Positions 15,167 to 24,405 of a stretch of DNA of 38,316 bases are shown piece after piece. The position numbers and the translations under genes were made by a program. The notes beneath the pieces were generated by a model. It saw nothing but the letters and a program-made list of their open reading frames with translations. It was not told the DNA's origin and ran no database searches. How positions within the stretch are numbered: the stretch's first letter is position 1; every line of letters starts with the position of its first letter. The DNA is taken from the NCBI RefSeq assembly GCF_005886345.1, contig NZ_PNEC01000063.1, positions 1 through 38,316 on the forward strand, given 5' to 3'. This DNA comes from Pseudoalteromonas phenolica. Its GTDB lineage: Bacteria > Pseudomonadota > Gammaproteobacteria > Enterobacterales > Alteromonadaceae.

Positions 15167-16540
15167 ATGCAAGTTGCATTAGTTGGTTTAGGTGTGATGG
15201 GTAAAAACCTTGCGCTGAATCTCATTGAACAGGGTTTAACGTTAGTTGCCTACGATAAAAACCCCGACGCAGGTGCTGAGTTATTAAGTTGCGCTCAGTC
15301 ACTTGGTATAGCAGAGCGCTTGCACATTGTTTCTGATCTAGGTGACATGATCCGTCGTCTAGAAACCCCTCGTTCTATTTTGCTACTAGTACCTGCCGGT
15401 GAGCTAGTTGATAAAGTATGCTCAGATTTGGTTGAAGCAGGCGTAGATAAAGAGGATATCATTGTTGACTGTGGTAATAGTAACTACAAAGATGGTATCG
15501 CACGAAAGCTTAAGTACCAAAATAAATTTGAGTTTGCGACAATGGGGATCTCCGGTGGTGCCGAAGGGGCACGCCACGGACCTGCAATGATGGCCAGTGG
15601 TTCTGAAGGCGGTTGGGAACGAATTATTCCATGGTTCGAAAAAGTCGCTGCAAGCTATAATGGTGAGTCTTGTTTTGCTCGCGTAGGTCAGTCTGCTTCA
15701 GGTCATTTTGTAAAAATGGTCCATAATGGCATTGAGTATGCCTTAATGCAGCTAATTGCAGAAATGTACCAACTTCTGCGTCATGGTACAGGGCGCTCGC
15801 CTAAAGAAGTGGCAGAAGTTTTCCGTTCATGGTCTGAAGGACATTTAAATAGTTATTTACTATCTATTTCAAGCCACATCCTTGAATTAGAAACTGAAAA
15901 ACAAGATTCTTTAGTAGATCTAATCGATAACAAAGTTGGTGCAAAAGGTACGGGTCTTTGGACTGCACAAAATGCTTTAGAACTAGGTATTGCTGTTCCT
16001 TCACTTGTTGCTGCTGTTCAAGCTCGTCATTTGACAAACACCATTGACACACATGCTGCAAAAGAAATGACATATGCTGGTCAGCAAACGGCTAAAATAG
16101 ATATCGATTTAGATGAATTAAAATCAGCTTTTTATCTAGCAAGTTTATTATGTTATCGACAAGGTTTAGCTTTAATCAAAGGCGCGTCTCGTGCACATCA
16201 ATGGAAAGTAGACTTAGGGAAAACATTACAAACATGGCGTGCAGGTTGTATTATTCGTGCTGACTATCTAAATGATATTGCAGAGGGTGTTGAGTTCATT
16301 GATACACTAACAGATGAATCACTTGCTTTACGCAAGGTTACAGGTTTAGCTATTTCATCAGGCTTAGCGTTCCCTGTATTGAGTTCTACTCAAACTTATA
16401 TTGCTACACTGAGCACGCCAAGTAACGGTCATCTTGTACAAGCACAACGTGATTACTTTGGTGAGCATGGTATTAAGACACATGCAGGTGAAACTTGTCA
16501 CTTAACTGATTTAGTCGAAATTGATACTAAAGTTAGATAA
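15167..16540 (+). CDS. gnd: 6-phosphogluconate dehydrogenase (decarboxylating)
   Basis: A 457-residue enzyme of the oxidative pentose phosphate pathway that converts 6-phosphogluconate and NADP+ to ribulose-5-phosphate, CO2 and NADPH. The Rossmann motif GLGVMGKNLALN opens the protein; the signature IVDCGNSNYKD, the substrate loop GISGGAEGARHGPAMM and the catalytic Lys-containing HFVKMVHNGIEYALMQ follow, then the all-helical domain. ATG 15167 is chosen because GAGGAGG lies just upstream and the protein then begins at the Rossmann strand; the in-frame TTG at 15146 is unsupported. It is slightly shorter than E. coli Gnd (468). Confidence 0.97.
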   Translation: MQVALVGLGVMGKNLALNLIEQGLTLVAYDKNPDAGAELLSCAQSLGIAERLHIVSDLGDMIRRLETPRSILLLVPAGELVDKVCSDLVEAGVDKEDIIVDCGNSNYKDGIARKLKYQNKFEFATMGISGGAEGARHGPAMMASGSEGGWERIIPWFEKVAASYNGESCFARVGQSASGHFVKMVHNGIEYALMQLIAEMYQLLRHGTGRSPKEVAEVFRSWSEGHLNSYLLSISSHILELETEKQDSLVDLIDNKVGAKGTGLWTAQNALELGIAVPSLVAAVQARHLTNTIDTHAAKEMTYAGQQTAKIDIDLDELKSAFYLASLLCYRQGLALIKGASRAHQWKVDLGKTLQTWRAGCIIRADYLNDIAEGVEFIDTLTDESLALRKVTGLAISSGLAFPVLSSTQTYIATLSTPSNGHLVQAQRDYFGEHGIKTHAGETCHLTDLVEIDTKVR

Positions 16541-16564
16541 TCAAATACCGTATTCTCTACGAAG

Positions 16565-16591
16565 AAAAGGTCAGCGTTGCTGACCTTTTTC
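16565..16591. terminator. Bidirectional terminator between gnd and ansA
   Basis: AAAAGGTCAGC (16565-16575) pairs with GCTGACCTTTT (16579-16589) around a 3-base loop, followed by more T on the plus strand and mirrored by A on the other side. Confidence 0.92.
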
Positions 16592-16593
16592 GT

Positions 16594-17604
16594 TTACCGA
16601 GTTAATTCACCACGTAAGTTATCTTGCATTAAGTGCCTAACGGTCTCTAATTCTAATTTTTGACTAAATAAATAGTGTAGCTTTGTTAAACAAGCCTCTA
16701 ATGTCATATCATATCCACTTATAACGCCACAATTTAACAGCGCATTACCCGTTGCATAACCGCCCATATTAACCTGACCTTGAATACATTGGGTTAAATT
16801 AACAATAACAGTGCCGTTATCAGTTGCTTGTTTTAGTATTTTTAAAAATTCAGGTTGTTGTGGTGCATTACCAACACCAAAACTAAGTAATATAAGCCCT
16901 TTAATATCTTCAGTGACCATGTTTTTGACCATTTCTGATGAAATACCTGGGTACAAATATAGGATAGCTATTGATTGTGTCTCAACTGGCGTGACTTGTA
17001 ATGCTTGTTCAACATATGGGCTAAGTTTACCTTCGATCAATTGGATGTTTATTCCTGATTGAGCTAATGGGGAAAGGTTTGGAGATGCGAACGCATTGAA
17101 ACCATCAGCATGTGCTTTTGTCGCTCGATTACCTCTGAATAGTTGGTTGTTAAAAAATAAACTTACTTCAGCAATGGGGTAATTGGCCGCTAAGTACATG
17201 GCGTTCAATAAATTAACTTGTCCATCGGAGCGTAACTGAGAGAGAGGGATTTGTGAGCCAGTAACGATCACTGGCTTAGTTAAATTTTCAAACATAAATG
17301 ACAATGCAGACGCTGTATAAGCCATGGTATCTGTGCCATGTAAAACAACAAAACCATCATATTGGTCATATTTTGATTTGATATCATCTGCGATAAGTTG
17401 CCAATGATGTGGCGACATATCAGAAGAATCGATAAGCGGGCAGTATTCGTGTATATCGAATAGAGGCATTTCTTCACGTGTAAATTCAGCATTACTTTTT
17501 ACTGTTTCAGTTAAGTAACCTGCTACTGGTACATAACCACGTGAAGACTGCTTCATACCTATAGTACCGCCAGTGTAAGCGATATAGATTTTTTTTCTTT
17601 TCAT
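16594..17604 (-). CDS. ansA: Type I (cytoplasmic) L-asparaginase
   Basis: A 336-residue enzyme hydrolysing asparagine to aspartate and ammonia. It aligns end to end with E. coli AnsA. The first catalytic Thr is T14 in YTGGTIG, and the second Thr-Asp lies in LHGTDTMAYTAS near residue 91. No signal peptide is present, in keeping with the cytoplasmic low-affinity type I enzyme. The end LRGELTR matches the family. It lies 64 bases after sppA on the same strand, but a perfect 30-bp palindrome fills the gap up to a few bases from the start codon, and no Shine-Dalgarno sequence is visible, so its translation is likely unusual or regulated. Confidence 0.96.
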   Translation of the reverse strand: MKRKKIYIAYTGGTIGMKQSSRGYVPVAGYLTETVKSNAEFTREEMPLFDIHEYCPLIDSSDMSPHHWQLIADDIKSKYDQYDGFVVLHGTDTMAYTASALSFMFENLTKPVIVTGSQIPLSQLRSDGQVNLLNAMYLAANYPIAEVSLFFNNQLFRGNRATKAHADGFNAFASPNLSPLAQSGINIQLIEGKLSPYVEQALQVTPVETQSIAILYLYPGISSEMVKNMVTEDIKGLILLSFGVGNAPQQPEFLKILKQATDNGTVIVNLTQCIQGQVNMGGYATGNALLNCGVISGYDMTLEACLTKLHYLFSQKLELETVRHLMQDNLRGELTR

Positions 17605-17607
17605 AAA

Positions 17608-17637
17608 AATAAGCCCAGATTTAAATCTGGGCTTATT
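17608..17637 (-). terminator. 30-bp perfect palindrome between sppA and the ansA start codon
   Basis: AATAAGCCCAGATTT and its exact complement AAATCTGGGCTTATT abut without spacer. Read on the minus strand it is a strong hairpin followed by TTT and then the ansA ATG. It fits an intrinsic terminator for sppA, but it also occupies the position where the ansA ribosome-binding site should be. Confidence 0.8.
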
Positions 17638-17668
17638 ATATTCGTAAGCTAATTGATATAACAGTAAA

Positions 17669-19543
17669 TCAGTAAATTACATCGCAAGTTAAACAGCGAG
17701 AATATATACCTTTAGGGTCGTTGAACTGATTTATTTCATCAAATTGCTCAATCATTTGCTCACCTAATCCGCCAAACGAACTAATTACTCTTTGTAATAA
17801 ATTGTTAGATGAGGGCTCAGGTAAAATATAAGTCGATACGAGTTTTGTATTAAAAAGCTCTTTTAAGAATTGGTCTTTCTCAGAGAGCGTTTGCTCTATT
17901 GTAATAACATCATAGTTGTCTAGTTGAGCTAGCTGTGCAGCTGCATCAATAGCATCTTGCTTGTTACCTAACTTATCGACTAAACCAAATGATTGAGCTT
18001 GAGTTGCAGTCCAAACTCGGCCTTGTGCGACTTTATTAACAGCTTCTTTTGATAACTCACGCTCTTGAGCTACTAGAGTGATAAATTTGTCATAAGCATC
18101 TTCAACACCCAGTTGGAAAACATCAGATAAATCTTCAGAAATACCTCTAGATAATGAGATATTATTTAACTCAGTCGTAGCAACACCATCAGAGTATATA
18201 CCTAAAGAATTAAGAGATTTTTCAAAAGTAAGAATTGTTCCAAATACACCAATAGAACCAGTTATCGTACTTGGTGCAGCCCAAATTTCATCTGCTGACA
18301 TGGCAATCCAATATCCACCTGAAGCGGCCACAGAACTCATAGAGGCGATAACAGGTTTTCCCGCTTCTTTTATCGCGAGCACTTCGTTACGAATGATTTC
18401 AGACGCGAACATACTACCACCGCCTGAGTCTATTCTAAGTACGACGGCTTTAACGTTATCATTCAATCTTGCTTTTTTAAGTAAAGCCGCAGTTGAATCT
18501 CCACCAATCTTTCCTGCTTTCTGTTTGCCATCAACAATATTACCTCTTGCAACAATAACTGCAACGGAGTCTTGAGAAGGTAATGTAAGAGCTGCTGGTG
18601 AATTTAACGAGCTAAGATATTTATTGAAACTAATATTCTTGAATGTTTTTCCTGAAAAACTAGAGCCAGCTTCTTGAATCAGTTTTGCTTGTAATTGTTG
18701 ATCTGTTTGAAGAACATCAACCCAGTTATTTTGTAAAGCATATTGAGCATAGTCACCGCTTACTTGTTTCATTTTTGTAAGATACTGATCGGCTTTATCA
18801 TCAAAATTAGAAGTTTCAAACTTTCTTGCTTCAGCAATATCAGATTTATATTGTGACCATAATTCGTCTAACCATAATTGATTTGCTTCTTTAGCAGCCG
18901 GCGACATGTCATTTCTTATGAAAGGCTCGACTGCTGACTTATATGTACCAACGCGGTATATATGTTGAGTAATTTTCAGTTTTTCTAGTGCATCTTTAAA
19001 ATACAACGGATAGTTAGCAAATCCTCGAATTTTAATAGCACCATACGGATGAAGTGAAATTTCATCAGCAGTAGATGCTAGAAAGTATTGACTCTGTGAA
19101 TAATAAGAACCGTGTGCAATTATTTTCTTTCCAGATTGTTTGAAGTTGATTAAAGCTTTTGAAATAGTGTCTAGTTTATTGAGGTGAGCGCCATGTAATG
19201 ATTGTAAATCAAGTAAAATCATTGAAATACGAGAATCATTTGCTGCATTGTTGATGACTTTCACAACATCATCTACTAGCACTTCCTTGGGCTGGTCATT
19301 ACTAGAAAAAAACTCTCCGAATGCAGCATCGACAGGGTCAATGTATGTTAATTCTTCAACTAACTTTCCTTCAAAATTTAATTTAAGTACAGCACCTTCA
19401 GGAACCTTTATTGCACCATTTTGTTGTGGAATAGACAAAACAATGACAGCTAAAAGGCCAAAGAAGATTAAATTGAGAATTAGTTTTCTCGAAAAGTTTA
19501 TTGCAGACCAGAGGCCTTTAAAAAATTTACCAATATAAATCAA
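17669..19543 (-). CDS. sppA: Signal peptide peptidase SppA, 67-kDa type
   Basis: A 624-residue inner-membrane serine protease that degrades cleaved signal peptides. One N-terminal membrane segment (about residues 20-38) is followed by two tandem S49 protease repeats. The catalytic Lys is K202 in the first repeat (GTYKSAVEPF) and the nucleophile Ser is S408 in the second (AASGGYW), the Ser-Lys dyad split across repeats as in E. coli. The C-terminal motif FNDPKGIYSRCLTC matches the E. coli tail. It diverges from fadH over 216 bases. Confidence 0.97.
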   Translation of the reverse strand: MIYIGKFFKGLWSAINFSRKLILNLIFFGLLAVIVLSIPQQNGAIKVPEGAVLKLNFEGKLVEELTYIDPVDAAFGEFFSSNDQPKEVLVDDVVKVINNAANDSRISMILLDLQSLHGAHLNKLDTISKALINFKQSGKKIIAHGSYYSQSQYFLASTADEISLHPYGAIKIRGFANYPLYFKDALEKLKITQHIYRVGTYKSAVEPFIRNDMSPAAKEANQLWLDELWSQYKSDIAEARKFETSNFDDKADQYLTKMKQVSGDYAQYALQNNWVDVLQTDQQLQAKLIQEAGSSFSGKTFKNISFNKYLSSLNSPAALTLPSQDSVAVIVARGNIVDGKQKAGKIGGDSTAALLKKARLNDNVKAVVLRIDSGGGSMFASEIIRNEVLAIKEAGKPVIASMSSVAASGGYWIAMSADEIWAAPSTITGSIGVFGTILTFEKSLNSLGIYSDGVATTELNNISLSRGISEDLSDVFQLGVEDAYDKFITLVAQERELSKEAVNKVAQGRVWTATQAQSFGLVDKLGNKQDAIDAAAQLAQLDNYDVITIEQTLSEKDQFLKELFNTKLVSTYILPEPSSNNLLQRVISSFGGLGEQMIEQFDEINQFNDPKGIYSRCLTCDVIY

Positions 19544-19696
19544 AGCTCACCTTTAAATATCAAATTTTTTTCTTCTACACACTTGTAATAATAACTGAGT
19601 TAAATAAAGAGTGTTACATCTAAAACGTAACTAAGTATTTATAAGCTTATATAACATACAGTTCATGTTAATTTGGTCTTTTTAGCACGATAAACT

Positions 19697-19724
19697 TTGA
19701 AATTTTGTTAAAAATTGCTAATGT
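19697..19724 (+). promoter_or_regulatory. Candidate fadH promoter
   Basis: TTGAAA (19697-19702), a 16-base spacer and TAATGT (19719-19724) with a TGn extension. It lies immediately upstream of the FadR-like site, so a bound repressor would block initiation or clearance. Confidence 0.4.
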
Positions 19725-19727
19725 CTC

Positions 19728-19744
19728 AGCAGGTACGACCAGTT
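19728..19744. promoter_or_regulatory. FadR-type operator upstream of fadH
   Basis: AGCAGGTACGACCAGTT agrees with the FadR consensus AnCTGGTCnGACCnGnT at all but two specified positions. Its core GGTACGACC is, from memory, identical to that of the E. coli fadBA operator. It ends 15 bases before the fadH ATG, a sensible place for repression relieved by long-chain acyl-CoA. The FadR gene itself is not in the window. Confidence 0.75.
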
Positions 19745-19759
19745 TTGAGAAATTAATCT

Positions 19760-21721
19760 ATGTTAGAAGCACCACTAGAATTAAAAAATACAAGGTTGCG
19801 AAATAGACTTGTAATGGGTTCAATGCATACAGGCCTGGAAGAAGGCTGGGCAAATAGAAAGAAACTCGCTGCATTTTATGAAGAGCGCGCAAAAGGCGGC
19901 ACCGGTTTGATCATTACAGGGGGATATAGCCCGAATATAAGAGGTAAGCTTACGCCCTTTGCTTCGTCTTTCAATTCACAGTTTGATGTCTATAAGCATA
20001 AAGCTTACACAGATGCTGTTCATAAGCACGACGGAAAAATTTGTTTACAATTATTACATGCAGGTAGGTATGCTTATCACCCCTTTAGTGTCGCGCCAAG
20101 TGCACTTAAAGCTCCAATAACACCTTTTAAGCCAAAGGCCATGTCTAAAGGACAAATCAAAGGAACTATTAAGAGTTTTGCTAAGTCGGCTCAATTAGCT
20201 GAAAAAGCCGGTTATGATGGTGTAGAAATAATGGGGTCAGAAGGCTACCTACTTAATGAATTTATGGCACCTCATACGAACAAAAGACAAGACCAGTATG
20301 GCGGTTCACTAGAGAACAGAGTACGTCTGGCGATTGAAATTGTTACTGCTGTGCGAAAAGTAGTATCAGATAAATTCATGATTATCTTTAGGCTTTCAGT
20401 TATGGATTTGATCCCAAATGGCTCAACGACTGATGAAGTAGAATATCAAGCTAAAGAGTTAGTCAAAGCAGGTGTAGATATTATAAATACTGGTATTGGT
20501 TGGCATGAAGCAAGAGTACCAACAATTGCCAGTATGGTACCACCAGGTGCATTTAGAGAAGCATCAGAAAGATTAAAGAGTTGGGTTGATGTGCCTGTAA
20601 TTGCGGTTAATAGAATAAACACACCAGAAATTGCCAATGATATTTTAAGAGATAATCAATCAGATCTTATCTCTATGGCTAGACCATTACTCGCAGATCC
20701 AGCGTTTTTTAATAAATACAAAGAAAATAAATCTGAACAAATAAACATCTGTATTGGTTGTAATCAAGGCTGTTTAGATCATGTTTTCAAAGGGCAACGT
20801 GCCACTTGTCTGGTAAATCCACAGGCTTGTTTTGAGTTAGAATATCCGTTAGAAAAGACCAAAAATCAAAAACAAGTATTGGTTGTCGGTGCAGGCCCGG
20901 CTGGATTATCAGCCGCAATATATTTGGCGAAAAAAGGACATCAAGTTAAAATAATAGAAAGAAATAGCCACGCTGGTGGTCAATTCAATTTAGCTATGCA
21001 AGTGCCAGGGAAAGAAGACTTTAAGAAAACCTTAAAATACTTTTTGCAAGAAGTTGAAAGGCTAAAAATAGACCTTGAACTCAATTGTGCATATTCTTCA
21101 AACATGGATAAACACTATGATGATGTTGTTTTTGCATCAGGTGTGAAACCACGGTTGGCAAATTTCCCTTGTTACGATGATAAGCGAGTATTCCATTACG
21201 ATGAAGTTATTCGTGGGGAAGTTGAAATAGGTGAAAAAGTTGCAATTCTTGGCGCTGGTGGAATTGGCTTTGATATGGTGGCTTTTTTACAAGAAAAACC
21301 AGAGCAATCTATTTCTGAGTTTAAATCTCAATGGGGAATTGAAACTGAGCAAAGCCACACAGGACCCGAAAGAAAATTATATATGCTAAAAAGAAGTGAA
21401 GGGCGATTTGGTTCTGAGCTTGGTAAGACTACAGGATGGATACATCGTCAAGTTGCTAAACAACATAATGTTAAACAATTAGCTGAGTGTGAATATCTAA
21501 GTTTTGACAATCAGGGACTTAAAATAAAGCATAAAGGCGAGGAACAATACCTTGACGTTGATACAGTGATAGCTTGTATTGGCCAAGTCTCTAATGACGG
21601 TATCTTCAATAAAGATGAGTTGCCAAAAAATCATCATGTTATTGGTGGAGCAAAACTCGCTGCAGCAATCGATGCTAAGCGAGCTATTTTCGAGGCGCTA
21701 CAAGTCGCACGAAATATTTGA
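19760..21721 (+). CDS. fadH: 2,4-dienoyl-CoA reductase (NADPH)
   Basis: A 653-residue iron-sulfur flavoenzyme needed for beta-oxidation of unsaturated fatty acids. The N-terminal FMN TIM barrel of the old yellow enzyme family (about 1-325) contains GSEGYLLNEF and NTGIGWHEAR, which carry the catalytic Tyr and His. The 4Fe-4S ligands are C331, C334, C338 and C350 (CIGCNQGC then ATC). The FAD/NADPH domain follows, with VVGAGPAGLSAAIYL near residue 375 and VAILGAGGIGFDM. It is close to E. coli FadH (672 residues). A FadR-type operator precedes it. No other fad genes are adjacent. Confidence 0.95.
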   Translation: MLEAPLELKNTRLRNRLVMGSMHTGLEEGWANRKKLAAFYEERAKGGTGLIITGGYSPNIRGKLTPFASSFNSQFDVYKHKAYTDAVHKHDGKICLQLLHAGRYAYHPFSVAPSALKAPITPFKPKAMSKGQIKGTIKSFAKSAQLAEKAGYDGVEIMGSEGYLLNEFMAPHTNKRQDQYGGSLENRVRLAIEIVTAVRKVVSDKFMIIFRLSVMDLIPNGSTTDEVEYQAKELVKAGVDIINTGIGWHEARVPTIASMVPPGAFREASERLKSWVDVPVIAVNRINTPEIANDILRDNQSDLISMARPLLADPAFFNKYKENKSEQINICIGCNQGCLDHVFKGQRATCLVNPQACFELEYPLEKTKNQKQVLVVGAGPAGLSAAIYLAKKGHQVKIIERNSHAGGQFNLAMQVPGKEDFKKTLKYFLQEVERLKIDLELNCAYSSNMDKHYDDVVFASGVKPRLANFPCYDDKRVFHYDEVIRGEVEIGEKVAILGAGGIGFDMVAFLQEKPEQSISEFKSQWGIETEQSHTGPERKLYMLKRSEGRFGSELGKTTGWIHRQVAKQHNVKQLAECEYLSFDNQGLKIKHKGEEQYLDVDTVIACIGQVSNDGIFNKDELPKNHHVIGGAKLAAAIDAKRAIFEALQVARNI

Positions 21722-21737
21722 TTTTATTCTTCTCAAT

Positions 21738-21767
21738 AAGCCTATCAGGTATTTGATAGGCTTGTTT
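21738..21767 (+). terminator. Terminator after fadH
   Basis: AAGCCTATCA (21738-21747) pairs with TGATAGGCTT (21754-21763) around a 6-base loop and is followed by GTTT. The U run is short, so termination may be partial. Confidence 0.7.
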
Positions 21768-21779
21768 CAAATATAGTAA

Positions 21780-21807
21780 CTGACGAACTCATAATCTTGT
21801 TTATACT
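21780..21807 (+). promoter_or_regulatory. Candidate promoter of the large operon
   Basis: CTGACG (21780-21785), a 16-base spacer and TATACT (21802-21807), about 93 bases before the first gene of the operon. It is the best -35/-10 pair in the gap, but the match is moderate. No CRP-type palindrome is seen nearby. Confidence 0.35.
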
Positions 21808-21900
21808 AAATTTGTATATTACAAAGTGAACTCGTTTGTAGAGCTGTAATTCAAACCTGCTTACTTTTGATTCATTAACTTTTAGCAGTTAGGATCAATC

Positions 21901-23205
21901 ATGTGGCGCAATTTTCTCTCTGTAGTCTTTTACTATTGGTTAACTTTGTTTTCGACTTTCGTATTGTCGTCTCAAAATTTCACAAATATCTATGAAGCCT
22001 ATAATCAAGCAAAATATTTAAAAGCACTACAAATTGCAGAGCCTTTTTTTGATGAGCATGCTGGCACACCTAAGTTTGATAAAATATATGGTGCGATTTG
22101 TTTAAAGCTTAACAAAATTGATGAGGCTGTATTTGCTTTTGAACGCGCTATTTCACAGAACCCCGAGGATTATCAATCACTATATTTTTTAGCTCTGAGT
22201 TATGCTAAACAACGTAATTACATTCAATCAGAGCAAGCACTTAACGCGCTTTTATCTTTAGAGCTTACTCCTTCTCTAAAAGCTAATATTATTGAAACAC
22301 TCCGTTTGGTAAAAGCAAATACTCAGAAGTTAGAATCTAATATCTCGAATAAATTGAGTGTGTATTTTGGTAATGATTCTAATGTGAATAGTGGTGCTTT
22401 AGACGACCGAGTTGTGGTTTCAGGCTTAGAGATTTTACTTGATGAGGAAAGTTTAAAAACTTCAGACCAATTTATTAGATATAGTTATGATCTAAGAGGC
22501 AAGTGGAATAGAACGCAATATGATTCATGGCTATTAGATTTTAAGATTGCGCAACAGTCGCATCAATCATTAAGCCAGTACAATCGTACAAACAGTAATC
22601 TTAATTTTGGTTATGAATATGGCAAATTACCCTTCAAAATAAATGTTAATAGCTTTTTCTCAGTTATGGCCTTAGACGAAGCAAGTTATCAACAAGAATT
22701 TGGTTTCCATTCTAATCTTCAGTATCAATTAAATAAAATGTGGTTAGCTGAAATAATGACCAAGTTTTCTAAGGTAAATAACGTTGAAAATGACAGCCTT
22801 GATAGTGATATCTTTGATGCCGGTTTGTCTTTCATCTATCTAGGGAAGCGCTTTTTTTCAAAATATAGTTTTATATCTGGAGAGCAAAAAGCAGATTTAG
22901 AATTAGCTCAGCACTTCGGTAGAGATTACTTAAACCACTCTTTGTATCTTGTTTACAACGCACAAACTAAATTATCGTTTTTCATTAATGCTCAAAAAAA
23001 GCAAATTGAACATCATGCAATGCATCCATTTTTCCTCATTCTTCGTGATGAAGACCAGAGAAGTATGTCAATTGGGGCTAATTACAAGCTTTCTAACCAT
23101 TGGCAATTAAACTCCAAACTTAGCCATTATGACAAAACCAGCAATATTCAAATTTATGAATATGATCGTCTTGAATGGTATTTAGGAGCAAGTTATGAAT
23201 TTTAA
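21901..23205 (+). CDS. TPR/beta-barrel outer-membrane protein, Slam-like (DUF560 type)
   Basis: A 434-residue protein. A hydrophobic signal peptide (about 1-23) is followed by TPR-like helical repeats (about 27-140, with AVFAFERAISQNPEDYQSLYFLALSYAK as two helices). A beta-rich region begins with YFGNDSNVNSG, a pattern like the entry to the beta-barrel of surface lipoprotein assembly modifiers. The chain ends in LGASYEF, a terminal aromatic typical of outer-membrane barrels. Slam proteins move lipoproteins across the outer membrane. It is the first gene of the operon, overlapping the FecR gene by 11 bases and lying upstream of a very large lipoprotein. A translocator for that lipoprotein is plausible, but a structural TPR porin remains possible. 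Confidence 0.75.
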   Translation: MWRNFLSVVFYYWLTLFSTFVLSSQNFTNIYEAYNQAKYLKALQIAEPFFDEHAGTPKFDKIYGAICLKLNKIDEAVFAFERAISQNPEDYQSLYFLALSYAKQRNYIQSEQALNALLSLELTPSLKANIIETLRLVKANTQKLESNISNKLSVYFGNDSNVNSGALDDRVVVSGLEILLDEESLKTSDQFIRYSYDLRGKWNRTQYDSWLLDFKIAQQSHQSLSQYNRTNSNLNFGYEYGKLPFKINVNSFFSVMALDEASYQQEFGFHSNLQYQLNKMWLAEIMTKFSKVNNVENDSLDSDIFDAGLSFIYLGKRFFSKYSFISGEQKADLELAQHFGRDYLNHSLYLVYNAQTKLSFFINAQKKQIEHHAMHPFFLILRDEDQRSMSIGANYKLSNHWQLNSKLSHYDKTSNIQIYEYDRLEWYLGASYEF

Positions 23206-24397
23206 TCTAATAAAGATTTTAGTTATATCTAGTTTAGCTATATCGCTCCCTTTTGTTACGAATGCTCAGAATGAACAAGCAGGAAAAACATTGTTAGCGA
23301 AAGGCCAAGTTGAGGCTTTGTCAAAAGATACTCAAAGCAAAAGAGCGCTTAAACGAAGGAAGCCAGTTTTTAAGGTTGATAATGTAAAAACGTATGAAAA
23401 TAGCCAAGCGCAATTGAAGATGATTGATGGGGCTTTGCTAGCATTAAAAGCACAAACAGAGTTAAACATAGAAGAATATTTCTTATCAAATGATAAAAGT
23501 TCTGGTTCTGTGGTAATGGAGTTAGTGTCAGGGGGATTAAGAACTATAACTGGTTCAATAAAGGGAAATACTGAAAATTATAAACTGAAAACACCTGTAG
23601 GCAGCATAGGGATCCGAGGAACACATTATGAAGTAGAAATTATTAATGGTGATGTTTTCCTAGCTGTATGGGACGGGTCAATTGAGATAAGTAACCTGAA
23701 TTTACCTGAACCATTAATATTGGGGAAAGATGGAACACATTCATTTGCCAAGCTAGATAATACTGGTGAGGTTAAAACGTTTTTAAAGCCGCCTGAACAA
23801 TTGTCATCATTATCTTCGCCTACATCTAACAGCAAAACAAAACAAACAAGTAATAATCTATCTGAACTAACATCGACAGTAGTTAATATGCCACAGCAAA
23901 TAGACAAACAAGATGCATATTTAGATGATATTCCATCATCAGAAAAAATCCAAAAAACCATTGAAGATACGAACTTTTTAAATGAAGACAGCTTAGATAG
24001 CTTTGCCATTGAAGATATAGAAGAGTTAATCGAAGAAAGAACTGGAACTGTTATTTATGATCAAGTTGAAAGGTTTGAAATAAATTCATCAGTAGGTCCT
24101 GTAAATGATTTTAATATGCAAATGAGTGTCGATTTTGATGCCGGTACAGTCCCTCTAGGTCAGTTATCATTTTTGGATAGCGGTGGCGAATGGTTTGCTA
24201 CATTCAATGGCTTGATTAACACACAAGGAATGCGCTTAGGCATAAATTACGCGAGTCATGGTCAGAATTTAGCGACAGGTAATATAACAGCGCAGTTCAG
24301 TGATGAATTAAGTAAAATTCGCGGAAATTTTAACCTTTATGAAATTAATGACATTGCCACACGTTCTAGTGGCCTATTTGTAATTAAAGAAAAATAG
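23195..24397 (+). CDS. Periplasmic FecR-domain protein
   Basis: A 400-residue protein with a signal peptide (cleavage likely after TNA, residue 24). A FecR domain spans about 30-170, with the family motif TPVGSIGIRGTHY (133-145) after a strand-rich segment. Residues 190-290 are low-complexity, Ser/Thr/Asn/Glu-rich linker. The C-terminal 110 residues contain a beta-rich domain (VGPVNDFNMQMSVDFDAG onward) I do not recognise. FecR domains of this kind, unlike the membrane-anchored FecR of iron uptake, are often found beside CHASE2 cyclases, as here. No sigma factor gene is present. It overlaps the upstream gene by 11 bases and precedes the lipoprotein by 8. Confidence 0.85.
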   Translation: MNFNLIKILVISSLAISLPFVTNAQNEQAGKTLLAKGQVEALSKDTQSKRALKRRKPVFKVDNVKTYENSQAQLKMIDGALLALKAQTELNIEEYFLSNDKSSGSVVMELVSGGLRTITGSIKGNTENYKLKTPVGSIGIRGTHYEVEIINGDVFLAVWDGSIEISNLNLPEPLILGKDGTHSFAKLDNTGEVKTFLKPPEQLSSLSSPTSNSKTKQTSNNLSELTSTVVNMPQQIDKQDAYLDDIPSSEKIQKTIEDTNFLNEDSLDSFAIEDIEELIEERTGTVIYDQVERFEINSSVGPVNDFNMQMSVDFDAGTVPLGQLSFLDSGGEWFATFNGLINTQGMRLGINYASHGQNLATGNITAQFSDELSKIRGNFNLYEINDIATRSSGLFVIKEK

Positions 24398-24405
24398 GTG
24401 TTGTA

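Noticed and set aside
23195..24397. Classical FecR anti-sigma or iron-uptake regulator
   Set aside because: It has a cleavable signal peptide and no cytoplasmic anti-sigma segment, and no sigma factor or TonB-dependent receptor gene is nearby.
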